From assembly GCF_029502005.1 (NCBI RefSeq), contig NZ_JAMQOT010000006.1:1-64000 (forward strand): a stretch of 64,000 nucleotides of DNA, given 5' to 3'. Shown one piece after another: positions 35,053 to 44,336 of this stretch (its first letter is position 1; the number at the start of each line of letters is the position of its first letter). The DNA is from Natrinema salsiterrestre (GTDB lineage Archaea; Halobacteriota; Halobacteria; Halobacteriales; Natrialbaceae). A program made the position numbers and the translations under genes. The notes under the pieces are model-generated. The model worked only from the letters and a program-made list of their open reading frames with translations, ran no database searches and was not told where the DNA came from.

Positions 35053-36579
35053 ATGCAACTTCCAGCACAACAGGTCGCGGTCCTCGAGGCCGCGAACGCG
35101 GACGAGGCACTGTCCGTCGACGCCCTCGCCGCGGCGACCGAGCTCCCCCCGGAGACTGTCACCGGGGCCGTCTTCGAACTCGAGGACGAGGGACTGGTCG
35201 CCGTCAGCGAGCGGACCGACGAAACGGTCGCACTGACCGACGAAGGGCGCGACTACGTCGATACCGGGCTCCCCGAAGTTCGGCTGTACGAGGCCGCGCT
35301 CGAGGCCGGCGCCGACGCCGACCCCGTTTCGATGGGGCAGGTCATCGGCGCGTCGGGACTCGAGGGCGGCGCGGTCGACATCGCGCTCTCGAACTACGCG
35401 CGCAAGGGGTACGGCGCCATCGAGGGCGGCGAGATCACCGCGGATTCCGACGCGGATCCGGACGCCGACGCGGAGGCGAACGCGCTCGAGGCGCTCGCCG
35501 ACGTCGACGACGCACCGGTCGACGGGGTCGACGTCGATTCGGAGACGCTCGAGTCCCTCGAGCGCCGCGGCCTGCTCGAGCGAACGGAGTCGACGGTCCG
35601 CGAGGTGACCCTGACCGAGCGCGCCGTCACTGAGCTGATGGCGGGGATCGAAACCGCCGAGACGGTCGGACAGGTGACCCCCGAACTACTCACGAGCGGC
35701 GAGTGGGAGGACGTCGAGTTCGCCGAGTACAACGTCGAGGCCGACGCCGAGCGCTTCGACGGCGGCAAGGTCCACATCCTGCGCCAGACCGCCGAGCGGG
35801 TCAAAGACACCCTCGTCGGGATGGGCTTCCAGGAGATGGACGGCCCCCACGTCGACGCGGACTTCTGGATCAACGACTGCCTGTTCATGCCGCAGGATCA
35901 CCCCGCGCGCACGCACTGGGACCGGTTCGCCCTCGAGCGACCGACCCACATCGACGACCTTCCCGCGGATCTCGTCGACCGCGTCGAGCGCGCCCACAGG
36001 GAAGGCGTCGGCGAGGACGGCGAGGGCTACCACTCGCCGTGGGACGAGGACTTCGCCCGGGCGCTCGCGCTTCGGGGACACACCACCTCGCTGTCGACCC
36101 GCTACCTCTCGGGCGAGGAGATCGGCGACCTCGAGCCGCCACAGCGGTACTTCAGCGTCGAGAAGGTCTACCGCAACGACACGCTCGATCCGACGCACCT
36201 GCTCGAGTTCTTCCAGATCGAAGGCTGGGTGATGGCCGAAGACCTCTCCGTTCGCGACCTCATGGGGACCTTCGAGGAGTTCTACTCCCAGTTCGGGATC
36301 GAGGACATCCGGTTCAAGCCCCACTACAACCCCTACACCGAGCCGAGCTTCGAGCTGTTCGGCACCCACCCGACGACCGGCGAACTCGTCGAGATCGGCA
36401 ACTCGGGGATCTTCCGCGAGGAGATGCTCGAGCCCCTCGGCGTGGAGTGCGACGTGATGGCCTGGGGACTGGCCCTCGAGCGACTGCTCATGCTGATGTA
36501 CGGCTTCGAGGACATCCGGGACATCCACGGAACGCTGTGTGACCTGGAACTGCTGCGGGACACGGAGGTGACCTACTGA
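35053..36579 (+). CDS. pheS: Phenylalanyl-tRNA synthetase alpha subunit
   Basis: This is a 508-residue class II synthetase subunit of archaeal/eukaryotic type. The N-terminal ~190 residues are helical winged-helix-type domains (LPAQQVAVLEAANADEALS onwards). The catalytic core follows: motif 1 region in QEMDGPHVDADFWINDCLF, motif 2 in YFSVEKVYRNDTLD with FFQIEGWVM, and motif 3 in MAWGLALERLLMLMYG near the C-terminus. Its stop codon overlaps the pheT ATG by one base. No Shine-Dalgarno sequence precedes the ATG. Confidence 0.97.
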   Translation: MQLPAQQVAVLEAANADEALSVDALAAATELPPETVTGAVFELEDEGLVAVSERTDETVALTDEGRDYVDTGLPEVRLYEAALEAGADADPVSMGQVIGASGLEGGAVDIALSNYARKGYGAIEGGEITADSDADPDADAEANALEALADVDDAPVDGVDVDSETLESLERRGLLERTESTVREVTLTERAVTELMAGIETAETVGQVTPELLTSGEWEDVEFAEYNVEADAERFDGGKVHILRQTAERVKDTLVGMGFQEMDGPHVDADFWINDCLFMPQDHPARTHWDRFALERPTHIDDLPADLVDRVERAHREGVGEDGEGYHSPWDEDFARALALRGHTTSLSTRYLSGEEIGDLEPPQRYFSVEKVYRNDTLDPTHLLEFFQIEGWVMAEDLSVRDLMGTFEEFYSQFGIEDIRFKPHYNPYTEPSFELFGTHPTTGELVEIGNSGIFREEMLEPLGVECDVMAWGLALERLLMLMYGFEDIRDIHGTLCDLELLRDTEVTY

Positions 36580-38291
36580 TGCCCACGGTCGACATTGACC
36601 CCGACGAACTGCGAGACCTGACCGGCCACGACGAAAAGAGCGACGACGACCTGATCGACGACCTGTTCGGCCTCGGCCTCGAGTTCGAGGGTCGAACGGA
36701 GGACGGCGAGTTCGAACTCGAGTTCGCGCCCGACCGGCTCGATCGGCTCTCCGTCGAGGGGGTCGCCCGCTCGATGCGCTACCAGTACGGCGATTCGCGT
36801 GGCGTTCACGTCCCCTCGCCGAACTCGCCGGAGTGGACGATCGAAGTCGCGGAGTCGGTCCCCGACGAGCGCCCGTACGTCACGGGTGCAGTCGTCCGCG
36901 ACGTCGATCTGGACGAGGAGGCCCTCGAGTCCCTGATCCAGCTCCAGGAGAAGCTCCACGCGACCATGGGGCGCAAGCGCGCGAAGGGTGCGATCGGGAT
37001 CCACGATCTGACGATGTTAAAAGGGACTGCCGCCACCGAAGGCAACCCGACCATCCAGTACGTCGGCGTCGAGCCGGACGAAGACCGGTTCGTCCCTCTC
37101 GATTCGGATCAGGAGATGACGCCGGCCGACGTGCTCGAGGACCACCAGACCGGCCAGACCTACGCCGATCTCGTCAGCGAGTACGAGCGCTATCCGGCGA
37201 TCTACGACAGCATCGGGCTGTTCTCGTTCCCGCCGGTGATCAACGGCCGGCGCACCGAGGTGTCGACGGACTCGCGGGACCTGTTCGTCGAGATGACGGG
37301 CACCGACCAGTGGACGATCGACAAGATGCTGAACATCGTCTGCTACGCGCTCTCGGCCCGGGGAGCCACGCTCGAGGAAGTTCGGGTGGACTATCCGGAT
37401 CGCGAGGTCGTCCGTCCCGACCTCTCGATGAAGACGAAGACGGTCGCTCACGACCGCATCGAGACCATCCTCGGCATCGGGCTCGATCCCGACGAAGTGA
37501 TCGACCTCGCCGAACGGTCGGGCCTCGAGGCAGAGAAAGCAGAGAGCGAGGACGGCAACCTCGTCTACGAGGTGACGATCCCGCCCTACCGCGTCGACGT
37601 GCTCCACCCGCTGGACGTCATCGACGACCTCGGGCGGGCCTACGGCTTCAACGAACTCGAGCCCCGCTATCCCGATATCGGGACCGTGGGCGGTCGTCAC
37701 GAGCGCTCCCGGCTCGAGCGCTCGGTCCGCGAGCAACTCGTCGGGCACGGCTTCGAGGATATGCTGAACTTCCACATGATCAGCGAGGAGGAAAACTACG
37801 AGCGCCTCGACGTCTCGCCCGACGGTGACGTCTACGGTGCCGGCGAGGCCGCGACCATCAAAGAGCCCTACAGCGAGGACTTCACCATGCTGCGGACATG
37901 GGTCATGCCCTCGCTGTTGATGGTCCTCGAGCGAAACACCCACCGTTCGTACCCGCAGAACCTCGCCGAGATCGGCTTCGCCGCCGAGGTCGACGAGAGC
38001 GAGAACACCGGCGTCGCGGAGAGTCGCCGCGTCGGAGCCGTCCTCGCACACCACGAGGCCGGCTACGAGGACGCCAAGGCGCGGCTCCAGGCACTGGCCC
38101 GTAACTTCGACGTCGCCCTCGAGACGCCTCCCACCGACCACCCGACCTTCATTTCGGGTCGAACAGCGGCCGTCGTCATCGACGGCGAAGAAGTCGGCGT
38201 GATCGGCGAGGTCCACCCGAAGGTGCTCGTCGAACACGACCTCGAGGTGCCGGTGTCTGCCTTCGAGTTCGACCTCGGGGCGCTCCGATAG
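36579..38291 (+). CDS. pheT: Phenylalanyl-tRNA synthetase beta subunit
   Basis: This 570-residue protein is the shorter archaeal form. It has a B1-like N-terminus (TVDIDPDELRDLTGHDEKS), the B3/B4 editing-type region around residues 90-260 (KRAKGAIGIHDL, YDSIGLFSFPPVINGRRTEV), a B5 domain (DREVVRPDLSMKTKTV, ILGIGLDPDEV) and a C-terminal catalytic-like core ending VLVEHDLEVPVSAFEFDLG. The editing region removes mischarged Tyr-tRNA-Phe. It is translationally coupled to pheS. Confidence 0.97.
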   Translation: MPTVDIDPDELRDLTGHDEKSDDDLIDDLFGLGLEFEGRTEDGEFELEFAPDRLDRLSVEGVARSMRYQYGDSRGVHVPSPNSPEWTIEVAESVPDERPYVTGAVVRDVDLDEEALESLIQLQEKLHATMGRKRAKGAIGIHDLTMLKGTAATEGNPTIQYVGVEPDEDRFVPLDSDQEMTPADVLEDHQTGQTYADLVSEYERYPAIYDSIGLFSFPPVINGRRTEVSTDSRDLFVEMTGTDQWTIDKMLNIVCYALSARGATLEEVRVDYPDREVVRPDLSMKTKTVAHDRIETILGIGLDPDEVIDLAERSGLEAEKAESEDGNLVYEVTIPPYRVDVLHPLDVIDDLGRAYGFNELEPRYPDIGTVGGRHERSRLERSVREQLVGHGFEDMLNFHMISEEENYERLDVSPDGDVYGAGEAATIKEPYSEDFTMLRTWVMPSLLMVLERNTHRSYPQNLAEIGFAAEVDESENTGVAESRRVGAVLAHHEAGYEDAKARLQALARNFDVALETPPTDHPTFISGRTAAVVIDGEEVGVIGEVHPKVLVEHDLEVPVSAFEFDLGALR

Positions 38292-38334
38292 GGCCCGATC
38301 GCTCCCGATCGGGCAGCGAACGCGTCGTTCTCTT

Positions 38335-41226
38335 CTACCGAATCTCGCCGATGGTCTTCACGAGCTCGCCGTCCTCGTATCGTCGCTGTTCGAACCCGAG
38401 GGCGTTACACAGGAGCGTATGGCCCATGAACGAGACGGCGTAGTCCGCCATCCCGAAGGGGTGGAGTTCGGTCTGTCGGGCGGGTGGCAGCACCGATCCG
38501 AGGACGGTGATCTCCGCGTCGCCCGCCGAGAGCGTGCCGGCACCGACGCCGTAATCGGCCGGAACGGGCTCGCCGTCGTCGACCTCCCATCGCGGGTGGG
38601 TACCGGCGACGGAGCCGCCGGCGTCCGGGAACGCCTCGAGATCGACGGTCGTCGCGGGTTGGTCGATCCCCGTCGTGTAGCCGAGCTGTGATCCCTTCCA
38701 GATTTCCCGCTGCCGAGATCTAATTCCCGCGAGCAGGGGATGCTCGAGGTCCCGATCCTCGAGCGTTGCGAACTGCATCTCGCCGTCGCTGACGTCCTGG
38801 GGCGCGATCGCAGCGGCGTCGCCCACGTCGAGTTTGCCGAGCAGGTTCACGCCCGCGTCCGTGAGCACGAGATCGCCGCCGAGCTCGACGAAGGCCTCGA
38901 TCGCGCGCATATACAGCGGATGCTCGATGCCGTCGTCGTGGGAGACGACGAGCGTGTCGTACCGACACGTCGAGAAGTCGTCCCAGAACAGGCGGCCGAT
39001 GGCGACGTCCAGGACGCTCATCGCCTCGATCTCGCCGTCCTCGAGGAACGGCTCGAGGTCCTCGAAGAACTGCATCGGATCGACGGCGTACTCGCGCTGT
39101 TCGTATCCGAGCACCTCCTCGGGGTCGGGAACGTCGCCGTCGGCGTCGATCATCGTCGTGGCGACGCGAATCTCGGTGTCGGAATCGACCTCGATCTGCC
39201 ACCGGCCGGCCTGCGGACGGCGGACGAAGGCTTCCTCGGAGTCGTGTTTTCGCGCCGCCGAATCCGTCGGATCCGCCTTCGCGGTGAGATCGATCTCTCG
39301 GACGGTATCTCCGTCCGGATCCCTGAGACGGATAGTCCCCTCGGTGGCGTGTCGAACGCCGTCGAACTGGACGAACAGGGAGTGCGAGGAGTCGACCGCT
39401 TCGACCGTCGCGCTCGACTGGGCCGAGGGACCGGGACCCAGCACCGCGTGACTCCGCCGCACCTCGGTCGCCCGTTCTTGCCCGTAGCCGCCGCCACGAC
39501 CGGAATGATCGTCGGTGTGGGGAAGATCGGCCGACGAGCGCGTGAGTTCGTCGCTGGTGACGTACGCGGTGTCTCGCCCGCCGGTCGCGACGGTCGCGCT
39601 CGTCTCGCGTGCGGTCAGTTCCGCACAGGTTCGCATCGAGAGCCGGTACGCCGTGACGTAGTGACGCGAGGAGTACGGTTTCCACTCCTTCCGAGCGGCG
39701 ACCAGGTGATTCGAGAGGATCACCTCCGGCGACACTGCGGTCGCTCCGAGCCCGCCGAACGCTTCGGGTTGGCCGGCCCAGTCCGCGAAGCCGCCGGTCA
39801 CCTGGTAGTTGATCGAATCGTACGTCGTTCCCCAGTCGAAGAGGCCGTCGTAGCTATCGCCATCCGGGACAGCTTCGCTGCCGTCCTCTACCCACTCGTA
39901 CATCTCTTCGATGGCGGTCGCGACGTCGTCTTCGATCGCGTCGATACCGCCCCAGCGGTCCTGCATCGCCTCGCCGATGCCGACGTTGGTCCCGTCGAGA
40001 TCGTGTGTCTCGCCGTGATCGAGCGGCGCGTTCGTCTCGAGGTTGAAGACCGCGTGATCCGCGGTGTACATCCCGTGGTAGTCACAGAAGAACGCCACGT
40101 CGTCGTAATCGCGCAGGTGGTCGACGATGGCGAGCGCGTCCGGCACGAGATCGTAGTAGTCGTCGGGCGCGCCGTCGGGTTCGGCCGGTCGGAAACCGGG
40201 ATTCGTCCAGCCGATCGTCGGGTACTGACGGTTGGTATCGATCGGCTGGCCCTCGAAAACGCTCGCGTTGCCGCGCTGGAAGTTGGTGTTGTGTTCCTCG
40301 ACCCACGGGATTTCGCTCTGGGGCGTCCGCGAGACCCAGCCGTCGGGATTGGTGAACAGAAACACGAGGACGAGATCCTCGAGCAGCGGCTCGACGTCGT
40401 CCGCTCGACCCGCTGCGACGTCCTCGAGCAGCCGGCATCCGCTCTCGGTACCGGCGCGTTCGTCGCCGTGAATCGAGAGGGAGTAGACGACTTTCTCTTT
40501 CGACGCGAACGAGTCCCCGTCCCGGACGTTCGCCGTCACCTCGGCGACGTAGATCGGTTGCGGGTCCGGATCCTCGCCGGTGAATTGATTGGCCCAACCC
40601 GGCGACTCGCCGATCTCTCGAACGCGGACGCGGTCGGGATGGGTGGTCTCGAGGTGTGCGAGCCCCTGCCCGAGTTCGCCGTGCGAGACGTAGTTCCGCG
40701 CCTCCTCGACCGGCGGGAAGACGCCGTCGTCGTAGGGCGACTCGAGTTTCCACCACGGGTTCGCCCCGGGGGAGAAATCCAGTCGCTCGATCCCGTCTCG
40801 CTCGAGGACGTCCGCCACCTCGTCCGCGGTGAGATGAGCATGGGCCGCCGGCGCGGGCGATTCGCGGACGACCGCCTTCGGGGGCCGGCGGAGATCGGGG
40901 TCGGGTTCCGTCGGATACGCGTCCGCGAAGGACTCGAGCGCGCCCCGGGTCGCGAACTCGACGACGGTCGCCGCCTCGTACTCGTCGGACGTGTGGTTGA
41001 CGACGAACGCGAGTTCGTCGGTCATCGCCTCGCCGCTGACGTCCGCGGTGGCGGATCCGGGAAGCGCGAGCGCGGCCCCCGTCGCCGCCGAGAGGCTCAG
41101 GAACGTCCGTCGATCGACGACGCTGTCGGCGAACCTGTCGTCCGAAACGCGTCCGTTGGGATCCTCGGTACCGGTGCTACGATCGTCAGACCGCGGCCAT
41201 TTTGAACGGTTATTTTTAATAGGCAT
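38335..41226 (-). CDS. Tat-exported M14-family zinc carboxypeptidase
   Basis: This is a 963-residue secreted protease. A twin-arginine signal lies near residue 45 (VDRRTFLSLSAATGAALAL). The M14 zinc motif is SIHGDERAGTESG (His-x-x-Glu, about residue 250), followed by FTNPDGWVSRTP and, near residue 380, FFCDYHGMYTADH with a third potential zinc-ligand His. The last ~400 residues contain beta-rich and Rossmann-like regions, including YDTLVVSHDDG and LGGDLVLTDAGVNLLG. ATG 41226 was chosen because TATTTATAC at 41271-41279 (minus strand) places the transcript start just before it; the upstream TTG is unlikely. Confidence 0.92.
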   Translation of the reverse strand: MPIKNNRSKWPRSDDRSTGTEDPNGRVSDDRFADSVVDRRTFLSLSAATGAALALPGSATADVSGEAMTDELAFVVNHTSDEYEAATVVEFATRGALESFADAYPTEPDPDLRRPPKAVVRESPAPAAHAHLTADEVADVLERDGIERLDFSPGANPWWKLESPYDDGVFPPVEEARNYVSHGELGQGLAHLETTHPDRVRVREIGESPGWANQFTGEDPDPQPIYVAEVTANVRDGDSFASKEKVVYSLSIHGDERAGTESGCRLLEDVAAGRADDVEPLLEDLVLVFLFTNPDGWVSRTPQSEIPWVEEHNTNFQRGNASVFEGQPIDTNRQYPTIGWTNPGFRPAEPDGAPDDYYDLVPDALAIVDHLRDYDDVAFFCDYHGMYTADHAVFNLETNAPLDHGETHDLDGTNVGIGEAMQDRWGGIDAIEDDVATAIEEMYEWVEDGSEAVPDGDSYDGLFDWGTTYDSINYQVTGGFADWAGQPEAFGGLGATAVSPEVILSNHLVAARKEWKPYSSRHYVTAYRLSMRTCAELTARETSATVATGGRDTAYVTSDELTRSSADLPHTDDHSGRGGGYGQERATEVRRSHAVLGPGPSAQSSATVEAVDSSHSLFVQFDGVRHATEGTIRLRDPDGDTVREIDLTAKADPTDSAARKHDSEEAFVRRPQAGRWQIEVDSDTEIRVATTMIDADGDVPDPEEVLGYEQREYAVDPMQFFEDLEPFLEDGEIEAMSVLDVAIGRLFWDDFSTCRYDTLVVSHDDGIEHPLYMRAIEAFVELGGDLVLTDAGVNLLGKLDVGDAAAIAPQDVSDGEMQFATLEDRDLEHPLLAGIRSRQREIWKGSQLGYTTGIDQPATTVDLEAFPDAGGSVAGTHPRWEVDDGEPVPADYGVGAGTLSAGDAEITVLGSVLPPARQTELHPFGMADYAVSFMGHTLLCNALGFEQRRYEDGELVKTIGEIR

Positions 41227-41270
41227 TAGGTATCGTGGCACTACCCACGCCAATGGACAATCATGCTTTC

Positions 41271-41280
41271 GTATAAATAA
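41271..41280 (-). promoter_or_regulatory. TATA box of the M14 carboxypeptidase gene
   Basis: TTATTTATAC on the minus strand lies about 45-50 bases before ATG 41226, giving a transcript with a short leader of roughly 20 bases. From here to 41508 the sequence has no gene that I can support. Confidence 0.6.
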
Positions 41281-41508
41281 GATGGGAAAGAAGAGGATGT
41301 GTCTGGAACGGGTCTCGCCTCTCGAGCGAACCGAATTTGCGCGAGATATCGCTCGGGGTCGGAGATCCGAATCGTAACGTGACCACAGTCTACGTAATCA
41401 GTCTCGACCAAGTGGGACGGTCTCGTCACCGCGATTCCCGAACTCAACCGACTCCGTGAGGTTTCTTGAGGGGGACTGGTCCGCGGTTGTGATTCAGCGT
41501 TATGCTAC

Positions 41509-41706
41509 CGCGAGCGAGTGAAACGAGCGAGCGGGCCGACGACTGATGTGAACGAACGACCGACGGGAGTGAGAGAACGGAAGGAGGAGTGCTTTTGATC
41601 GAAACTGAGCGGGATCTTCGATCCCGCGAGGTCCAAAAGAGCGCTGCGCGCTCTTTTGAAGATTTTGCCGAGGGCCGCCGAAGGCGGCCCGCAGAGCAAA
41701 ATTTCG
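41509..41706 (-). repeat. Multi-hairpin 3'-end element after the AbrB-like gene
   Basis: Three perfect hairpins stand in tandem directly after the stop codon (minus strand): GGGCCGCC/GGCGGCCC (41672-41679, 41683-41690), AAAAGAGCGC/GCGCTCTTTT (41635-41644, 41648-41657) and GCGGGATC/GATCCCGC (41609-41616, 41620-41627). Conserved linkers (ATTTTGCCGAGGG, GCAGAGCAAAATTT, GGAGTGCTTTT, GAGCGGGCCGACGAC) recur in the element after the thermosome gene. The T-flanked stem could terminate transcription. Confidence 0.75.
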
Positions 41707-41904
41707 TTAGAACTCGTGTTCCACGTCGTCGTCGTCGGCTTTCTGGATGATTATTTTGCCGTCCCGGACTCGGACGAAGACCTCGTCGCCGATATCCATA
41801 CCCGCGACCTCGAGTTCGTCCTCGTGGAGGTTGAGGTGGACGTTGTGGTAGTTACCGTCGTCGTCTTTCGCACCGCTTGGACTCAGCTTCTTTTTCCGTA
41901 CCAT
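41707..41904 (-). CDS. AbrB/SpoVT-like swapped-hairpin protein
   Basis: The protein has 65 residues with a basic N-terminus (VRKKKLSPSGAKDDDG). The body has the AbrB-like beta pattern: NYHNVHLNLHEDELEVAGM, IGDEVFVRVRDGKIIIQKAD. These fold as DNA-binding dimers, often antitoxins or small regulators. No toxin gene is adjacent; the neighbour, transcribed divergently, is the chromosomal protein MC1. Conserved small haloarchaeal proteins of this kind have unknown roles. Confidence 0.82.
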   Translation of the reverse strand: MVRKKKLSPSGAKDDDGNYHNVHLNLHEDELEVAGMDIGDEVFVRVRDGKIIIQKADDDDVEHEF

Positions 41905-42142
41905 CGCGGGATTCTATTGCGAACTTCGCCGTAGGATATACTTAAGTGTTTTCGACGCCCCAAATGGTGACTTCGATACGCACACGCCGGCCCGACAATC
42001 ACGCGACGGCGACGAGCGGTAACTGCAGATATTGCGGTGATATGGCGTTCGCCCGTTACTTAAAGATACCGGCGCAGTCGGTCGATTTCCGGGGATATCT
42101 TTATGTCGGATCGTGTGCTGGGCTGACACGGAGGCGACAATC

Positions 42143-42451
42143 ATGGTACGCGAAGACGGTAAACGGAACTTTGCACTGCGCGAATCGGGCGGTGACGAGT
42201 CGAGCGTCTTCTCGGGCAACACGCCCCGGCAGGCCGCACTCAAGGCCGCCCGCCGGCTCGAGCCCGGCTCGAGCGAAGCGGAAGCCGAACGAGTCGAACT
42301 GAAGCTCCGAGAGAAGGGGACGGACAAGGTCCACATCTACGACGGCTGGGCGTGGGAGGAGACGGCTCCCGACGACAAGCCCGACTGGATGCCAAACGAA
42401 ATCACGGAGGCGAACGTCTCGAAGAAAGGAATCGACCACCTCGAAGAGTAA
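42143..42451 (+). CDS. Chromosomal protein MC1
   Basis: This 102-residue architectural protein bends DNA as a monomer. The MC1 fold is recognisable from KRNFALRESGGDESSVFSG, TPRQAALKAARRLEPG, ELKLREKGTDKVHIYDGW and KPDWMPNEITEANVSKKGI. The basic DNA-facing residues of methanogen MC1 are partly replaced by acidic ones, as usual in halophiles. The ATG was chosen at VREDGKRNF because upstream residues in the frame are unrelated. Confidence 0.93.
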   Translation: MVREDGKRNFALRESGGDESSVFSGNTPRQAALKAARRLEPGSSEAEAERVELKLREKGTDKVHIYDGWAWEETAPDDKPDWMPNEITEANVSKKGIDHLEE

Positions 42452-42757
42452 ATCGTCCGATCGGTAGCTTTCTCCGGAGTCGGTTCGATCGCGAGCGATG
42501 TCGTTCTATCGCCCTCGAGGCGTGGGCACGGCCGGAGGGCCTCGAGTCGGTCGCAGGCAGTGAACGCGACCTCGAGCAGAGAGATGGTATCGAACAGGTG
42601 AGGGAGTCTCTCCGATCGATCGTTTGCAGACACGGGTGCTATTTTCAATAAGAAATATTTTTTCGCGATATCTGCCCACATATACGAACATAATACACGA
42701 TAATACGGAACGTATTTGGGAGTATTGTCCCACAGGGTTAGAGGATACGAAGAAGTA
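42452..42757. other. AT-rich intergenic region with inverted repeat
   Basis: There is no gene here. Bases 42640-42757 are far more AT-rich than the rest of the window. Inside lies the perfect inverted repeat AATACG-gaa-CGTATT (42702-42716), a plausible operator upstream of the promoter for the small ORF and transporter. Confidence 0.45.
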
Positions 42758-42766
42758 GATTTATAC
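42758..42766 (+). promoter_or_regulatory. TATA box for the small ORF/MFS transporter transcript
   Basis: GATTTATAC lies about 30 bases before ATG 42795. A transcript starting close to that ATG would carry both the 49-codon ORF and the transporter gene. Confidence 0.6.
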
Positions 42767-42794
42767 AGTAGTCGCCGGATCATCCGCGTGAAAT

Positions 42795-42944
42795 ATGTGG
42801 AAGAACGTCGAAGTAAGTCCCGAAATACTGGTCAAGGGTGGCCTCATTTCTCGAGAAAAGAAAACGTTCGCCTCGATATTTGCGCTCGAGGTTCTAAAGA
42901 TAAAAGAGATCTGCCGTGGGGCGGTCGGAGGTGAACAGTCGTGA
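42795..42944 (+). CDS. 49-residue ORF overlapping the MFS transporter start
   Basis: It runs from ATG 42795 to TGA 42942-42944, and its last bases overlap the GTG of the transporter (GTGA). The encoded peptide begins [16 protein letters not shown] and ends RGAVGGEQS; it is Lys-rich and lacks a membrane helix. A TATA box stands at leaderless distance from its ATG. Codon use is less GC-rich at third positions than in neighbouring genes, so it may be a coding leader that couples translation to the transporter rather than a conserved protein. Confidence 0.45.
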   Translation: MWKNVEVSPEILVKGGLISREKKTFASIFALEVLKIKEICRGAVGGEQS

Positions 42945-44254
42945 TCAAAATGACCAAGTGGCGGACGCTGGTGCTGGCGACGATCGGGTTCAACTTCTCG
43001 TTTCTGATCTGGTTCTCCTTCGCTCCGTTCACGGGGCCGATGGCCGAGGAGTTCGGTCTCTCGCTGGCGGAGATCGGGATCCTAGCGAGCGCGGCGATCT
43101 GGCTCGCACCGTTCGGTCGGATCCTGACCGGCTGGCTCTCCGATCGCTGGGGCGCGCCGACGGTGTTCGCCATCGTCCTGACGTACGTGGGCGTGTTCTC
43201 CATCGCGAGCGCCTTCGCCCAGTCGTACAGCGTCTTCTTCGTCACGCGACTGATCGTCGCGACGGCGGGGATCACCTTCGTCATCGGCATTCAACACGTC
43301 TCGGAGTGGTTCGACGAGGAACGGCTGGGGACTGCGGAAGGGATCTACGCCGGCGTCGGCAACGCCGGTGCCGCCGGCGGCGCGCTAATCCTGCCGCGCG
43401 TGTTCACCGAGAGCTGGAGCGGCCCGATCTTCGAGACGAGCTGGCGAGCGGCCTTCTTCTACACCGGGATCGTCTCGATCCTGCTGGCGATCGTCTACTA
43501 CACGATCGGCGAGGCGGCCAAGTCCGAGGAGCGCCGCCGGGCGACCGCCGAGAGCGCGACGCTCAAACAGTGGCTCCACACTGCCACGCGATACGGGACG
43601 GTCGTGCTCGCGCTGGCGTACGTGATGAGCTTCGGCCTCGAGCTCTCGATGAACGGCTGGCTCGCCACCTACTACCGCGAGGGGTTCGATACGAACAACC
43701 TCGTCCTCGCGAGTACCTTCGCGGCGACGTTCTCCGTCGCGGCCGGTCTCCTGCGGCCGATCGGTGGCTACGTCAGTGACCTGCTGGCCCGCAAAGAAAA
43801 GAACATCCTGCCGGTCTTCACGGGCCGCTACCGCGAGCAGTGGACCTTCGTGACGCTGTGTTTCATCGTGCTCGCGATGATCGGAATGAGTCTGGCCGGA
43901 TTGACCGGCGAGGTACTGCTCGCCGTCGCGGCCGGCTTCGTCGTCGGGATGGGCTGTGCGTTCGCGGAGGGAGCCATCTTCGCGCAGGTCCCGGCCATGT
44001 TTCCCGACAGTTCGGGGAGCGTCGCCGGCGTCGTCGGCGGCGTCGGCACGGTCGGCGGAATCGTCTACCCGCTCGTCTACGCCGCCCCGGTGATGCCGAG
44101 CCTCCACACCGGCTACTCCGTGGTCGCGGCGACGATGATCCCGATCGTCTTGCTGTGTGCGTGGGTCTTCCAGCCCCACGTCGCGGCTCGAGCGACGGAC
44201 GACGGCTTCGTCGTCTCGCGCGAGGACGCGGCCGGAGCGCCGGCCGACGACTGA
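42941..44254 (+). CDS. MFS transporter (nitrate/nitrite porter-like)
   Basis: This 437-residue protein has about 12 membrane helices. The first half carries the MFS signature between helices 2 and 3 ([18 protein letters not shown]). Features such as [21 protein letters not shown] and [15 protein letters not shown] resemble the NNP (NarK) family. The GTG at 42941 is chosen because GGAGGTGA (42927-42934) is a good Shine-Dalgarno sequence six bases upstream; the ATG three codons later is an alternative. There are no nitrate reductase genes nearby, so the substrate is open. Confidence 0.9.
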   Translation: MIKMTKWRTLVLATIGFNFSFLIWFSFAPFTGPMAEEFGLSLAEIGILASAAIWLAPFGRILTGWLSDRWGAPTVFAIVLTYVGVFSIASAFAQSYSVFFVTRLIVATAGITFVIGIQHVSEWFDEERLGTAEGIYAGVGNAGAAGGALILPRVFTESWSGPIFETSWRAAFFYTGIVSILLAIVYYTIGEAAKSEERRRATAESATLKQWLHTATRYGTVVLALAYVMSFGLELSMNGWLATYYREGFDTNNLVLASTFAATFSVAAGLLRPIGGYVSDLLARKEKNILPVFTGRYREQWTFVTLCFIVLAMIGMSLAGLTGEVLLAVAAGFVVGMGCAFAEGAIFAQVPAMFPDSSGSVAGVVGGVGTVGGIVYPLVYAAPVMPSLHTGYSVVAATMIPIVLLCAWVFQPHVAARATDDGFVVSREDAAGAPADD

Positions 44255-44336
44255 TCGCACCGATATCGACGTCCGCTCGACTCACCCCTCGCGGGACCCG
44301 ACGGTCTTTTGACCCGTTCCCTGCTACCGAGGGGTA

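Noticed and set aside
38740-41205. Long rightward open frame of 821 codons
   Set aside because: It lies entirely antisense to the M14 carboxypeptidase, which has clear motifs and a Tat signal. Its translation is Arg/Val/Asp-rich without any recognisable domain, a usual artefact of high GC content.
41330-41508. Possible insertion-sequence remnant downstream of the M14 gene promoter
   Set aside because: No terminal inverted repeat, target duplication or transposase motif could be identified; the region simply lacks genes.
44255-44336. Search for a Phe-rich leader before prephenate dehydratase
   Set aside because: None is present; the TATA-like element is close to the ATG, so the Phe-leader arrangement in this window is confined to pheST.
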